Of a DNA stretch of 64,000 nt, positions 55,601 through 64,000 are shown one piece after another. Origin of the DNA: Diogma glabrata (lineage: Eukaryota > Arthropoda > Insecta > Diptera > Cylindrotomidae). The notes beneath the pieces were generated by a model. It searched no databases. It was not told where the DNA came from and worked only from the letters and a program-made list of their open reading frames with translations. The stretch's first letter is position 1. Each line of letters opens with the position of its first letter. The stretch is from contig OY856188.1 of assembly GCA_963693315.1 (NCBI GenBank), forward strand, positions 162,832,002 through 162,896,001, read 5' to 3'. Both the position numbers and the translations under genes were made by a program.

Positions 55601-55723
55601 TGGAATAGTTTGCCGGAACACTTAGTCTCAGGTGGCTTCAACCCACAGATGTTTAAAAAAAGCGTTAATCTACACCTCAGAACGCCAGTTGTTGTGGGAC
55701 CCAGGTCTAGACCTAGGTCTTAA
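52700..55723 (+). CDS. LINE endonuclease-reverse transcriptase, intact
   Basis: An uninterrupted 1007-residue product. The N-terminal apurinic-like endonuclease is seen at about residues 45-265: KIHVQNICGLN, FLTETQVS, VIVTGDFNVHNKSW and GNSDHYLIS supply the Asn, Glu, Asp and His catalytic positions. The RT region (about 480-800) has NKASGMDNIPP, PVPKKGPKSDISNYKPIALL, ALDISKAFDRVWH, INAGVPQGSVLSPTLFLIYI and the catalytic FADD. The C-terminal part has a conserved VWGAAS segment. No separate ORF1 with CCHC knuckles is visible upstream, and the Lys-rich first 30 residues lack a domain. The ATG at 52700 is the first in frame. All catalytic motifs are present, so it could be active. Confidence 0.93.
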   Translation: MAVQPKKNKSASGKANLRNPPAHKAACPRNLQGQNIYESIKNFKIHVQNICGLNANHDHVQHHLEHDKPNILFLTETQVSENFLFIESLNSKYRLESAFKLHQGVCAFIHESVAYTRFPNFELHGDGFNTMVLKICLPEMTFFTIALYRSPNKRNPNFFNILTKIMDEIRAKSPNCEVIVTGDFNVHNKSWLEFSKSTDDVDNSGKLAEIFAASQGLFQIVKSPTFTPRNGGDNSFLLDLYLTTMPDITSVDVAKGSIGNSDHYLISSVIKTDLLKTTAPKPRKIFHYSKMDKSGLQNFFHGFPFDRHCFYTDNVNVSAQNFTETIQFAINKFVPFSIVKPKQKYLYSKAAKTALRNKRRSFNIWIHNKTPTNRSQYLKANKISNQIISNEKSEIDRAKASKLTSMSVSDKSFYSAINSLNSGTKFSIPPIIDGDLIVNDPARKANLFAERFALNSTVLETPKEIPQIQSSGVNMNELHFKPKIVAKLLKGLNINKASGMDNIPPIILKTFSKELAPTLTKIFYQSYKSGIFPSCWKLANVQPVPKKGPKSDISNYKPIALLSVLSKVYEHYINTHISKFLEENHLISDSQYGFRNKRSTTDLLNYVAHCWNSILDKGGETYVIALDISKAFDRVWHANLINKLVAYGLHPNVVKLIQNFLSDRYISVTLDGYSSESKLINAGVPQGSVLSPTLFLIYINELLKITSNPINSFADDSTLHKSFEPLPSKGKIHERINPARRDAAINVNKDLNKVVDWGDQNLVNFNSTKTQLLIVSRLKTEFPKDILFSMCDEPIGECKNIRLLGVTVSNDLLWNDHVMAMAKSASKKLGLLNRCKKFFTPYQLLHVYKSYIRPCMEYCCQVWGAASVSILALLDSVQKRAIRIVGDRTLTSKLDSLQHRRTVADLVVFYKYRHQQCSDEISGIMPQTYSYPRSTRQSAAATSETVKIPRCHTGRSQRDFFVRTAYKWNSLPEHLVSGGFNPQMFKKSVNLHLRTPVVVGPRSRPRS

Positions 55724-55804
55724 AAGGTATTTATGTGTTGTTGTGACACATATTCTAAACCCTATTACACAACACATTTTATTAAAAAAAAAAAAAAAAA
55801 AAAA

Positions 55805-56660
55805 TACTACTAAGATCACTAAACGAATAATCCTTTCAGAAATTGCCCGCTTATTTGACCCTTTGGGTCTAGTTGGCCCCACTATCGTTAAAGCAAAAAT
55901 ACTAATGCAAACTTTATGGCAGCTTAAACTTGAATGGGACGAATCCATTCCCGCTGACCTTTATACTTTGTGGATGCAATATCGATCTGAATTACCATTG
56001 TTAGAGAAAATGTCAATACCACGGAGAACAATATTGAGCGAACGAACAACCTTACAACTTCATGGATTTTCTGATGCAAGTGAACGCGCATATGGTGCAT
56101 GTCTATATATTCGTTCCGAAGACAACTATGGTCATTGTACATCTGTTATTTTAAACTCCAAATCTCGTGTAGCGCCATTAAAATCTCGTTCTATACCGCG
56201 ACTAGAACTTTGTGCTGCTCATCTTCTTTCAAATCTCGTTGAAGTCACATTACAAGCATTAAAAAATATAAAATTTGATGACATATATCTTTGGAGCGAC
56301 TCTACTATTGTTTTACATTGGATAAAAACACCATCCAATTCACTTAAAACATTTGTTAGAAATCGTATTTCTGAAATACAAAACGTTAAATATAACGCTA
56401 CGTGGGGACATGTATCAACAAAACATAATCCAGCTGATATGATTTCTCGTGGACTTCTTCCTTCTGAACTTTATTTAAACCAATTTTGGATAAACGGTCC
56501 CAATTGGCTTATTGAACGTCAAACACAGAGGCCAAAATGCGATATGACTCCAATCGACCTACCAGAACTACGTGAAACCTTTGTGCTCTCGTGCATACCA
56601 AAACCAGATCTTCCTATTGACTTTAAACGTTATTCTTCATTTAAAACTTTAAAGCTTTAA
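55805..56660 (+). pseudogene. pol: BEL Pol continued: RNase H, after LINE
   Basis: Directly after the LINE A tail the BEL frame resumes with TTKITKRIILSEIARLFDPL, the conserved segment after the RT. RNase H follows with FSDASERAYGACLY, RSIPRLELCAAHLLSNLVE and LWSDSTIVLHWIK, then THVSTKHNPADMISRG-type sequence (WGHVSTKHNPADMISRG). The frame stops at 56660 within an apparent short duplication (AAAACTTTAAAGC), which breaks the link to integrase. Confidence 0.92.
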
Positions 56661-56706
56661 AACTTTTAAGAATAACAGCATACGTAATTAGATTTATCAA
56701 TATCAA

Positions 56707-58106
56707 ATGTCGAAAACAAAAATAATCGGACCTCTCTGTGTTAATGAATTGCAAGCTTCTTCAACAACCATTATGAAAATTATACAATATGATGAATTTC
56801 AACGAGAAATTCATTTACTTAAATCAAATAAATGCTATACCGGGAAGCTGGCTCCACTCTCTCCATTTATCGACACAGACGGTGTACTACGTGTATGCGG
56901 TCGGTTAAGACTATCAGAACTGACTTATAACCAAAAGCATCCTATTTTACTTCCATCTAATCATTACGTAACAAATCTAATTATTCGTGAAACTCATATA
57001 AAAAATAAACACAGTGGCGCTCAAGCTACCCTTTGTGCAATACGTTCATCTTTTTGGATCATTAATGGTCGTAATGCTGTAAAATCTATTATACATAAAT
57101 GTATTCTTTGTTTTCGTGCTAAACCACCAATCACACAATACAAAATGGGAAATTTACCAAAGAACCGCTTAGTGTTTAAACGACCATTTTTACAAACGGG
57201 CATAGACTTCTGTGGTCCATTTTACATAAAAGAAAAACGATTTCGCAACCGCAATAAAGTTAAAATATACGCTGCAATTTTTGTGTGTTTTGCCACTAAG
57301 GCAATACATATTGAATTGGTTCAAGACCTGACAGCAGAGGCATTTCTAGCAGCACTACGTAGATTCTTTGCACGAAGAGGCAAATCTTCAGATATTTATT
57401 CTGATAATGCCACTAATTTTGTTGGTGCTAAACGAGAGCTAGACGAAATCAGTAAATTTTTAAAATCGAATGATCAAACTTCTACAATTTCAAACATGTT
57501 AGTAAATGAAAATATTACATGGCATTTTATTCCACCACGTTCACCCAACTTTGGTGGTCTCTGGGAAGCTGCAGTGAAGTCATTTAAACACCATGTAACT
57601 CGCGTAATCGGGGACACACTTTTGACATTTGAAACATTAATGACCTATGTTAATGAAATTGAAGCCATTTTAAATTCCCGTCCATTAACTCCCATGTCAT
57701 CAGATCCTAATGGCTTGAGTGTTTTAACACCAGGTCACTTTTTAATCGGCGATTCGTTAACAAATTTGCCTGAGAGCAACTTTTCAGATGTTCCATCACC
57801 AAGATTATCATCTTGGCAACACGTTCAACAATTAAAGCAACATTTTTGGTCACGCTGGAGCAAGGAATACCTTCATGAACTTACTGTTCGAAAAAAATGG
57901 CACACTGGAGCTACAGATAACATAAAACTGAAGCAATTGTTTTATTAAAGGAAGATAATTTACCTCCTATGCGGTGGAAACTAGGAAAAATTATTGAAAT
58001 TCATCCTGGGAATGATGGTATCGTTCGAGTCGTGACAGTTAAAACTCCAAATGGACAATACAAACGTAGCATAAAGCAGCTAGCACCGTTACCTATAGAA
58101 ACATAG
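56707..58106 (+). pseudogene. pol: BEL integrase, frameshifted near the C-terminus
   Basis: BEL-type integrase. The HHCC-like finger spans ETHIKNKHSGAQ to CILCFRA. The catalytic triad is visible: GIDFCGPF (Asp), YSDNATNFVGA (Asp) and FGGLWEAAVKSFKH (Glu). The C-terminal part has HFLIGDSLTNLPE and WSRWSKEYLHEL. The main frame stops at 57948. Homology continues in another frame from about 57925 to a TAG at 58104-58106 (PPMRWKLGKIIEIHPG), so a single-base deletion in an A run truncates it by about 55 residues. One or more frame breaks at 56660-56720 separate it from RNase H. Confidence 0.9.
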
Positions 58107-58286
58107 CTTATAAATCAATATCTAGTATTAAGATTTTTTATAAAAAAAAAAAAATTCAATTAAACCAATTATCATAATAATTACTTAATAACATTTCATA
58201 CATAATAATTATTTAATCAATTAAAATGTAAATAATCCTATAATTTTTATTACTATTTTGAACAGAATCGTTCAAGGGGCCCGGCA

Positions 58287-58911
58287 TGTTGAGGTTCACC
58301 CTATATAAATATTTAATATTTTTCTTTAAATTTAAAATAATCGTTGGTTATCCTTTTTTTAGTTTACTTTTATTATATGTCATAAACATTTTAAAATCTT
58401 TATTAACGTAAAATCCACTTTTTCTCAAAATAAATTTAACATCTGGCATGCAGATTTTCATTTTTTTATAATTTCGGAAATTCCCAAATATTAATAATAA
58501 AACTTTCAATAATTTCTTCCCTTTCCTTATTTTGTTTAACTTTATATTCATATTTGTTTCAACTCCCTTCATAATTGATAACCAATGATAACCAATGAAA
58601 ATAATTTTAATCTTAGTTTTTTAATTTGGACCACCTTCAATAAAGAAATAAAAAAAAATCAACATTTACATTTTTAGAATGAAAATTATTTTTTTTTAGC
58701 AGTCTCATCTAAGATACCTATCAATATATATATGTTAAACATAAATAAAAATAAATAAAATCATATAATTTAATTTAAAATAAAAAAAAATAAAGTGTTT
58801 TATATAACAGTACGAACAATAATTATTCCTTTTGATTAAGTTGAAAGGAATGAGAGCTTAGGACAACTAGCAAATATAGTTGTTTTATATAATTAAGCTC
58901 CAACAACAACA
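58287..58911 (+). repeat. BEL 3' LTR
   Basis: Starts TGTTGAGGTTCACCC and ends CTCCAACAACAACA, followed by the CAATG target-site duplication. See the 5' LTR for divergence. Confidence 0.95.
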
Positions 58912-58916
58912 CAATG

Positions 58917-59238
58917 GAACCCATAGTTAAAAACTGCAACGTTTGAACTAGAGAATCAATTCATGATACACATTGAATAAACCCTATTTCAGAGATTTAA
59001 GGGTGTAATTGTTATCGTTTTTCCTGTTCTGATTTCAGACATGCAGTTTTGAATCATCAAAAAATCAGTTCTGTTTTTTAGCCATCAAAAATGAATTTTT
59101 GAAAATACTTTAATTTACTAGGGTTTTTTTCGAAGCTGAGGACCGTTTTATTTAGTAATCAATTTTGGAAAATGAGGATAAAGGGCCCCCAAAAATTTAC
59201 CCGCACCAGGGCCCCCTGAAGTCTAAATGCGCCACTGA
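58917..59238. other. Non-coding, end of an unidentified repeat
   Basis: No gene is seen. The phrase AGGGCCCCCTGAAGTCTAAATGCGCCACTGA before the TA tract has the look of a repeat end, but I cannot identify it. Confidence 0.35.
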
Positions 59239-59516
<278 letters not shown>

Positions 59517-59550
59517 TTATATAATTCTACTGTACGTGTGTATGACTGTG

Positions 59551-60127
59551 AACTCCTTCTAAACAGCTGAACCGATTTGAATGAATTTTTTTGTGCGCGT
59601 TTGGGTGGTGCCCCAAATGGTTTACATTCATAAATCAGCCCGGCAGAGGCGCTGCAGTCGGTATTGTCACTGAACCCCTCCTAAACGGCTGTACCGATTT
59701 AAATGAATTTTTTTGTGTGCGTTTGGGTGGTGCCCCGAATGGTTTAAATTTATAAATCAGCCCGGCAGAGGCGCTGCAATCGGTATTGTCACTAAACTCC
59801 TCCTAAACGGCTGGACCGATTTGAATGAGTTTTTTTTGTATGCGTTTGGGTAGCGCCCTGGATGGTTAAAATTTACAAATCAGCCCAGCAGAGGCGCTGC
59901 AGTCGGTATTGTCACTGAACTTCTCCTAAACGGCTGGACCGATTTGAATGAATTTTTTGTGTGCGTTTGGGTGGCGCCCGAATGGTTTAAATTTATAAAT
60001 CAGCCCAGCAGAGGCGCTGCAGTCGGTATTGTCACTGAACTCCTCCTAAACGGCTGGACCGATTTTAATGAGTTTTTTTTGTATGTGTTTGGGTGACGCC
60101 CTGGATGATTTAGATTCACAAATCAAC
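59551..60127. repeat. Five copies of a 122-bp minisatellite
   Basis: Units begin at about 59551, 59673, 59795, 59918 and 60038 with AACTCCTCCTAAACGGCTGG-like text. Each contains CCGATTTGAATGAATTTTTT, GCGTTTGGGTGG and CCCGGCAGAGGCGCTGCAGT. The last unit runs directly into helicase coding. This type of repeat is often inside Helitrons, from general knowledge. Confidence 0.92.
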
Positions 60128-60712
60128 CCGACAGATGCCGCTGTTAATTATATAAATGATGCGTGGCTTCGTGAACGAGCTATTTTAGCCGCAAAAAATA
60201 TCGATGTTGACGCTATTAACTTCAAAATACAACAGTCATTACCCGGCAATGAGATATTGTTCAAATCGATCGACACTGTTACCGATCCTGACGAAGCAGT
60301 AAGCTATCCTGTTGAACTTTTTAATTCGCTGGATCTACCAGGAATGCCACCACATAGCTTGCGATTAAAAATTGGCTCACCAATAATTTTGCTTCGGAAT
60401 TTAAATCCACCTAAGCTATGCAACGGTACAAGATTAGTCATAAAAAAAACTTTGGGCAATGTTCTTGAAGCTACAATTTTGAACGGCTAATTTGAAGGTG
60501 GAGTTGTTCTTCTGCCACGAATCCAAATGATCACTTCAGACTCACCCATTCCATTCAGACGTCTGCAATTTCGCTTGAAGTTTGCCATGACTATTAATAA
60601 GTCACAAGGTCAAACAATGTCGGTTTGTGGGTTGGATTATAGGTGGCGTGTTTTCGCGTTGGAAAACCATCAAATTTATTCATTTATACTCCTCTGGAAT
60701 TGACTAAAAATA
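60128..60712 (+). pseudogene. Helitron helicase C-terminal fragment, broken
   Basis: It reads NYINDAWLRERAILAAKN, then ALDLPGMPPHS-type sequence (LDLPGMPPHSLRLKIGSP), LLRNLNPPKLCNGTRL, a TAA at 60488, then RRLQFRLKFAMTINKSQGQT. The distal motif is scrambled: the expected YVACSRV region is largely missing, and RVGKPSNLFIYTPLELTKNI continues in another frame at about 60655-60712. The segment is homologous to, but diverged from, 19148-19603. No CTRR terminus was found downstream. Confidence 0.85.
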
Positions 60713-62124
60713 TTGGTTCATCAACTTGCATTAAGATAAAATTAAACAAACAATATTGATTATAACGAATTGTTTTTAGAAAAATTGATGTTATTTCAAA
60801 ATAAAGAATAATGAAATTATTATATTATTTGTCTTTCATTTCATACTTTGTTTAATATCCTAATCGCTTGAAATATCATACAGGACAACGTCTGTCGGAA
60901 TGATGTCTTGTAATGGTGTGAACATCTACATCATTCCACTCACCTATTTGCACGAACTTTTTATTCACCCCGAGTACTTATTCCATGGACACAAGTATCA
61001 CCCATCATACTAATTCAATTTGCTCAGTAAGCACTTTGACGGTTCGACATATTTTGTTACATATGAAATTAACACTATTTTTCTCACAAATACTTTGTAT
61101 GATTGTTTATTTTATGAAATTTTAAACTCCATAAACTTTTATCAACATCATCGGAAAATTAATGTGCGAGGGATGACTGGAAAGTTCAAAATTCTGATAA
61201 CAAACGTATGTTTCTTGGTTGTGGTGATCTTTTACTGGCCCTTAATTTTTTTTGAATGGAATGTTTTGAAGAGAAAGATGAAGAATAGAAGGGAAGTTTT
61301 TTTTTTGTTGAGGAGACTATGGGACCGTAAGGTCGATCCCAGTGAGCCTCGGAAAAAAAACCAATAAGATTAAAGTAAATCTTAGAAAAAAAAAAGTGAA
61401 GTTGGGGTTTGGTAGCTTAAGCTGAAACAGCTAGTTGGTTTTTGAATATGAGATTGGTGCAAGTGCAGTTGAGTTAAAGTTAGTTGTTGTTTTTTGTTTT
61501 GTGGATTTTTGGCCGAGGGCTGGATGATGCCAACAGTGTTATTTTTACTAGGTAGATAAGTTTTAATAATTGTTGATAAAAAAAAAAAAGAAAATTTACA
61601 AATGAAATAAAATAAACAATAATAGAAGAAACAAATTCCAAAACAAACAAAAATTAATAATAGTTTGCTAGTTTGTGTATAGAGTCAAAAAAGAATAATA
61701 TTATAAAAGTGACTGTGAATTGGAGAGTTAAATAATATTTACATTGAGTTAAATAAACCGATCAATTTGGGATAAATGAAATGTTTTTTTTCCCAATATT
61801 TTGTTTTTTTTTTGTGTTACTCACCACGCACTATTATTACCCCAATGAAAAGAAAACAAGTGGAACGGGAAAAAACTAATATTGTGTATGCTGTTAGGAT
61901 GGTAGCTCAGTGATCAACAATGGTTATATACTAAATGGTTGAAAATACTGTGACGGTGCGAACATAAATTCCATAATCGTATATTTGTAATTGAATGGAA
62001 ACCACAAAAGCTAAAAACTGGATCATCAGAATACCGCCTATACAGGGAAGTTGTTAATTTTTTCTTTGTATTTTTTAATTTTAACATATTAAAGTGATGT
62101 TTCTGCTTGTATAAAATATCGTAT
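60713..62124 (+). other. Unassigned; 3' region of an LTR element?
   Basis: If the LTR at 62135 is a 3' LTR, this would be the region before it. A 115-codon frame at 61020-61367 has a hydrophobic stretch (ILITNVCFLVVVIFYWPLIF) followed by a basic tail (NVLKRKMKNRR), i.e. a single-pass membrane segment. No homology is recognised; an envelope-like tail or chance are both possible. 61380-62120 shows no coding. Confidence 0.35.
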
Positions 62125-62133
62125 AGGGGGGAG
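62125..62133 (+). promoter_or_regulatory. Polypurine tract before LTR 2
   Basis: AGGGGGGAG lies two bases before the TGTGACATT that begins the LTR, as expected for the plus-strand primer of a 3' LTR. Confidence 0.6.
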
Positions 62134-62134
62134 T

Positions 62135-62333
62135 TGTGACATTAAAGTCCTCCCGTCAAAACTGGGTGGTGTTTCAATGCACGCTTTGGTTTTTTTAAGT
62201 TTACTATTTTAAATTTCTTGTTAGTGAGGTTGGTCTGTAGAACCTTCGCTCGAGTGAGCTAGCGCAGGGTTTAATGGCGTGCAAGACCACCTGGTAGACC
62301 TGCACGGTCTACCAGAATAAACCTCCCAATACA
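62135..62333 (+). repeat. Short LTR (199 bp) of a second gypsy-like element
   Basis: Starts TGTGACATTAAAG and ends CCTCCCAATACA. It contains AGAATAAACC (polyadenylation signal at about 62315) and a stem GTAGACCTGCACGGTCTAC. It is followed by a primer-binding site and a leader that resembles the large gypsy's. Its partner LTR is not in the window. Confidence 0.65.
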
Positions 62334-62336
62334 AGA

Positions 62337-62353
62337 TGGCGTCCAACGGGGCC
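62337..62353 (+). promoter_or_regulatory. Primer-binding site after LTR 2
   Basis: TGGCGTCCAACGGGGCC follows the LTR after a three-base spacer, the same spacing as in the large gypsy element (TGGCGCCCAACG). The tRNA species is not assigned. Confidence 0.65.
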
Positions 62354-63060
62354 TCTGGAGCGACAATGTTTGGATCTTTGGATCCAAACAGGGTTGTTCT
62401 AGAGACAACAATTTTTTTATTTGTGTAAAATTATTAATTTTGTGTTAAATTTTATGTTATAGTGATTACCGCAGGAGTGAGTGTTAGCCCTTTAGGATAA
62501 TGGTTATCGGGACTTTACGACCCCGCGAACTCCGAGTTAAAGTAAAGTTGTGGTTTCGTCGAGGAGGTCAGGGATGACGGAACAAGCAGGTGATGGACCT
62601 TGTTGGTTATTGGTGGTTTCCGCCAATACCATCCCACCCTGCGAATGTTTCGTTAGGCCTTGGGTACTTGACGTAACGAAAACTTTATAATGCTATGCTC
62701 ATTTAAATTCATTTTTCCATTGTCTTCGATTCCGATTTTTAGAGCATAGCGTGTTAGGGTGTTCTTGGAGACAATTTCCGTGGACGATAACAGAGATGTA
62801 TTCGTCTGTCCTTCGTGCTACGCTTGTTGCATCCAAAGTAACACCACTTCTAACAACCTTCTTTCTCAATACAGGTTGTTTGGGTGTTGGTATTGGGACG
62901 ACAGGGGATCATATGCTGGAAAATGCTAGCCCTTGGCTCTCTGAGCCATAGGAGCCATAAAAATCTACCTATTGCAATGGGCTTCATCTCGGAATTTCGG
63001 AAAAATTTTTGTGCCAAACGACTATATATGATAAGCGGAGACAAAAAAACAAAAAAAAAA
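62354..63060 (+). other. Retroelement leader, then unidentified sequence
   Basis: GACTTTACGACCCCGCGAAC at 62511 parallels CATTACAACCCCACGGACCC at 33061 in the large gypsy leader, suggesting related leaders. No gag follows; the sequence runs into the TA tract at 63065. The short frames at 62751-62951 and 62884-63000 show no domain. Confidence 0.45.
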
Positions 63061-63062
63061 AA

Positions 63063-63201
<139 letters not shown>

Positions 63202-63226
63202 AACGATATGAGATATAACGAAAACG

Positions 63227-64000
63227 ACCGGCACTCTCACGGTCGCATTTGTTGAGCTAGATCAAAAAAATTTTCTGTACTTTTGTGTTTTAATAATATC
63301 TTGGACAAGTTCGTGAATCAGCAAAATCCAACACGTGGTTAAGAAACTAGAGGCTTTTTTCTGAAAAAAATTGATTTTTTAAAACCTTTATAACGGCCGT
63401 TTAGATACTAATATTTCAAAAAATTTAACAAATTTAGAATCTTTGGAATCTTTTTTATCAATTTGTTTTAAAAATAGACCTCTGCAGTTAGTGGTTCCTG
63501 AGTGAGCGGCTCCAACAAAAAAGTTTGCAAAAAAAATTTTTTTTTTAAAACAACCGGCACTCTCACGGTCGCATTTATAAGGCCAGATCAGAAAACCTTT
63601 TCTAAAAATGTGCGTTTTATTAATATCTTGGACAAGTTCGTAAATCAGCCCAATCCAACACATGGTTAAGAAACTAGAAGCTTTATACTAGAAAAAAACT
63701 CTGTTTTTTAGATCCGTTATAACGGCCGTTTGGATTTTAATATTTTTAAAAACTTCATAAATTTAGAATTTTTGAAACCTTTTTAATCAGTTTCTTTCAA
63801 AAAAAAAACCTCTGCAGTTGGAGGTTTCTGAGTGAGTGGCTCCAACAAAAAAGCTTGTAAAACACGAAATGCATTTGAATCAACCGGCGCTCTCACGGTT
63901 GCATTTGTGGAGCCAGATCAAAAAACCTTTCTTAAAAATGTGTGTTTTATTAATATCTTGGACAAGTTCGTAAATCAGAAAAATCTGACCCATGGTTAAG
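63227..64000. repeat. Tandem satellite of about 328 bp, running out of window
   Basis: Units start with ACCGGCACTCTCACGGTCGC at 63227, 63553 and 63883 (last ACCGGCGCTCTCACGGTTGC), giving periods of 326 and 330. Shared landmarks are AATATCTTGGACAAGTTCGT, TATAACGGCCGTTT and GAGTGAGYGGCTCCAACAAA. The third unit is cut by the window end. Confidence 0.93.

Larger units (their letters stand above)
52151..55804 (+). mobile_element. Complete non-LTR retrotransposon (jockey/CR1-like)
   Basis: Inserted in BEL pol in the same orientation. It has a 5' UTR of about 550 bp starting with a hairpin, one long intact ORF, a 3' UTR of 61 bp and 21 adenines (55784-55804). RT sequence places it in the jockey/CR1 group; I cannot refine the clade by eye. 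No clear target-site duplication is visible. Fragments of the same family occur at 1-48, 4950-5780 and 5955-6045. Confidence 0.92.
48137..58911 (+). mobile_element. BEL/Pao LTR retrotransposon with nested LINE
   Basis: LTRs at 48137-48765 and 58287-58911 are flanked by a perfect 5-bp target-site duplication CAATG (48132-48136 and 58912-58916). A tRNA-Tyr-type primer site lies inside the 5' LTR, and a purine run TTCAAGGGGCCCGG precedes the 3' LTR. The order gag, protease, RT, RNase H, integrase and the family motifs are BEL/Pao. A complete non-LTR element splits pol at 52150. The element without the insert would be about 7.1 kb. Confidence 0.95.

Noticed and set aside
61020..61367. Envelope-like protein tail before LTR 2
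   Set aside because: Only a single hydrophobic stretch and a basic tail support it; no furin-like site or upstream ectodomain was found, so it is mentioned only as an unassigned frame.

Overview
The window is AT-rich, repeat-laden eukaryotic DNA, most likely from an insect. Three spliced exons of a STAT transcription factor with short introns, a mariner transposon, BEL/Pao and Ty3/gypsy elements, and primer-binding sites that fit insect-type tRNAs support this. I cannot name the order or species. Apart from the 3' end of STAT, I see no host gene that I can defend; nearly all other recognisable coding sequence belongs to transposable elements.

Layout: 1-6259 is probably a STAT intron holding a complete but dead hAT element (2245-4360, with 8-bp target-site duplications) and three fragments of a non-LTR family that also occurs complete at 52151-55804. 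STAT exons lie at 6260-6718 (linker and SH2), 6773-6923 (phosphotyrosine segment) and 8447-8546 (C-terminus), with a foldback MITE in the last intron. 8547-15040 is quiet AT-rich DNA. 15040-24070 is Helitron-related: two CTAG-ending Helitron 3' termini, a decayed Rep/Pif1-type helicase, a 1.06-kb flank present twice, and roughly 600-bp tandem repeats. 24071-28549 holds a 148-codon unknown ORF and a Penelope-like GIY-YIG fragment beside 270-320 bp inverted repeats. 28550-29840 is a mariner, followed by a hAT (29891-30837) lying inside a long TA tract.

31154-45667 is a roughly 14.5-kb Ty3/gypsy-type element and the most unusual object here. Its Gag begins with a complete RING-H2 finger, its LTRs are built from minisatellites, a 549-bp block is triplicated behind pol, and two regions with coding-like character lie antisense to gag-pol, one on each side. 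This copy is damaged: the protease catalytic Asp is replaced by Gly, and the integrase region that should hold the catalytic Glu is missing. It is inserted in a DUF4371-type hAT pseudogene (45668-46318).

48137-58911 is a BEL/Pao element with 625-629 bp LTRs that differ by about 1 percent, a CAATG target-site duplication and a tRNA-Tyr-type primer site. Its coding region is frameshifted and is split by a full-length non-LTR retrotransposon with an intact 1007-codon ORF. The last 5 kb holds a TA tract, a 122-bp minisatellite joined to a third Helitron helicase fragment, a 199-bp LTR that carries both a polypurine tract and a primer-binding site, a second TA tract and the start of a roughly 328-bp satellite. 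All calls come from reading the sequence; no database search was run.
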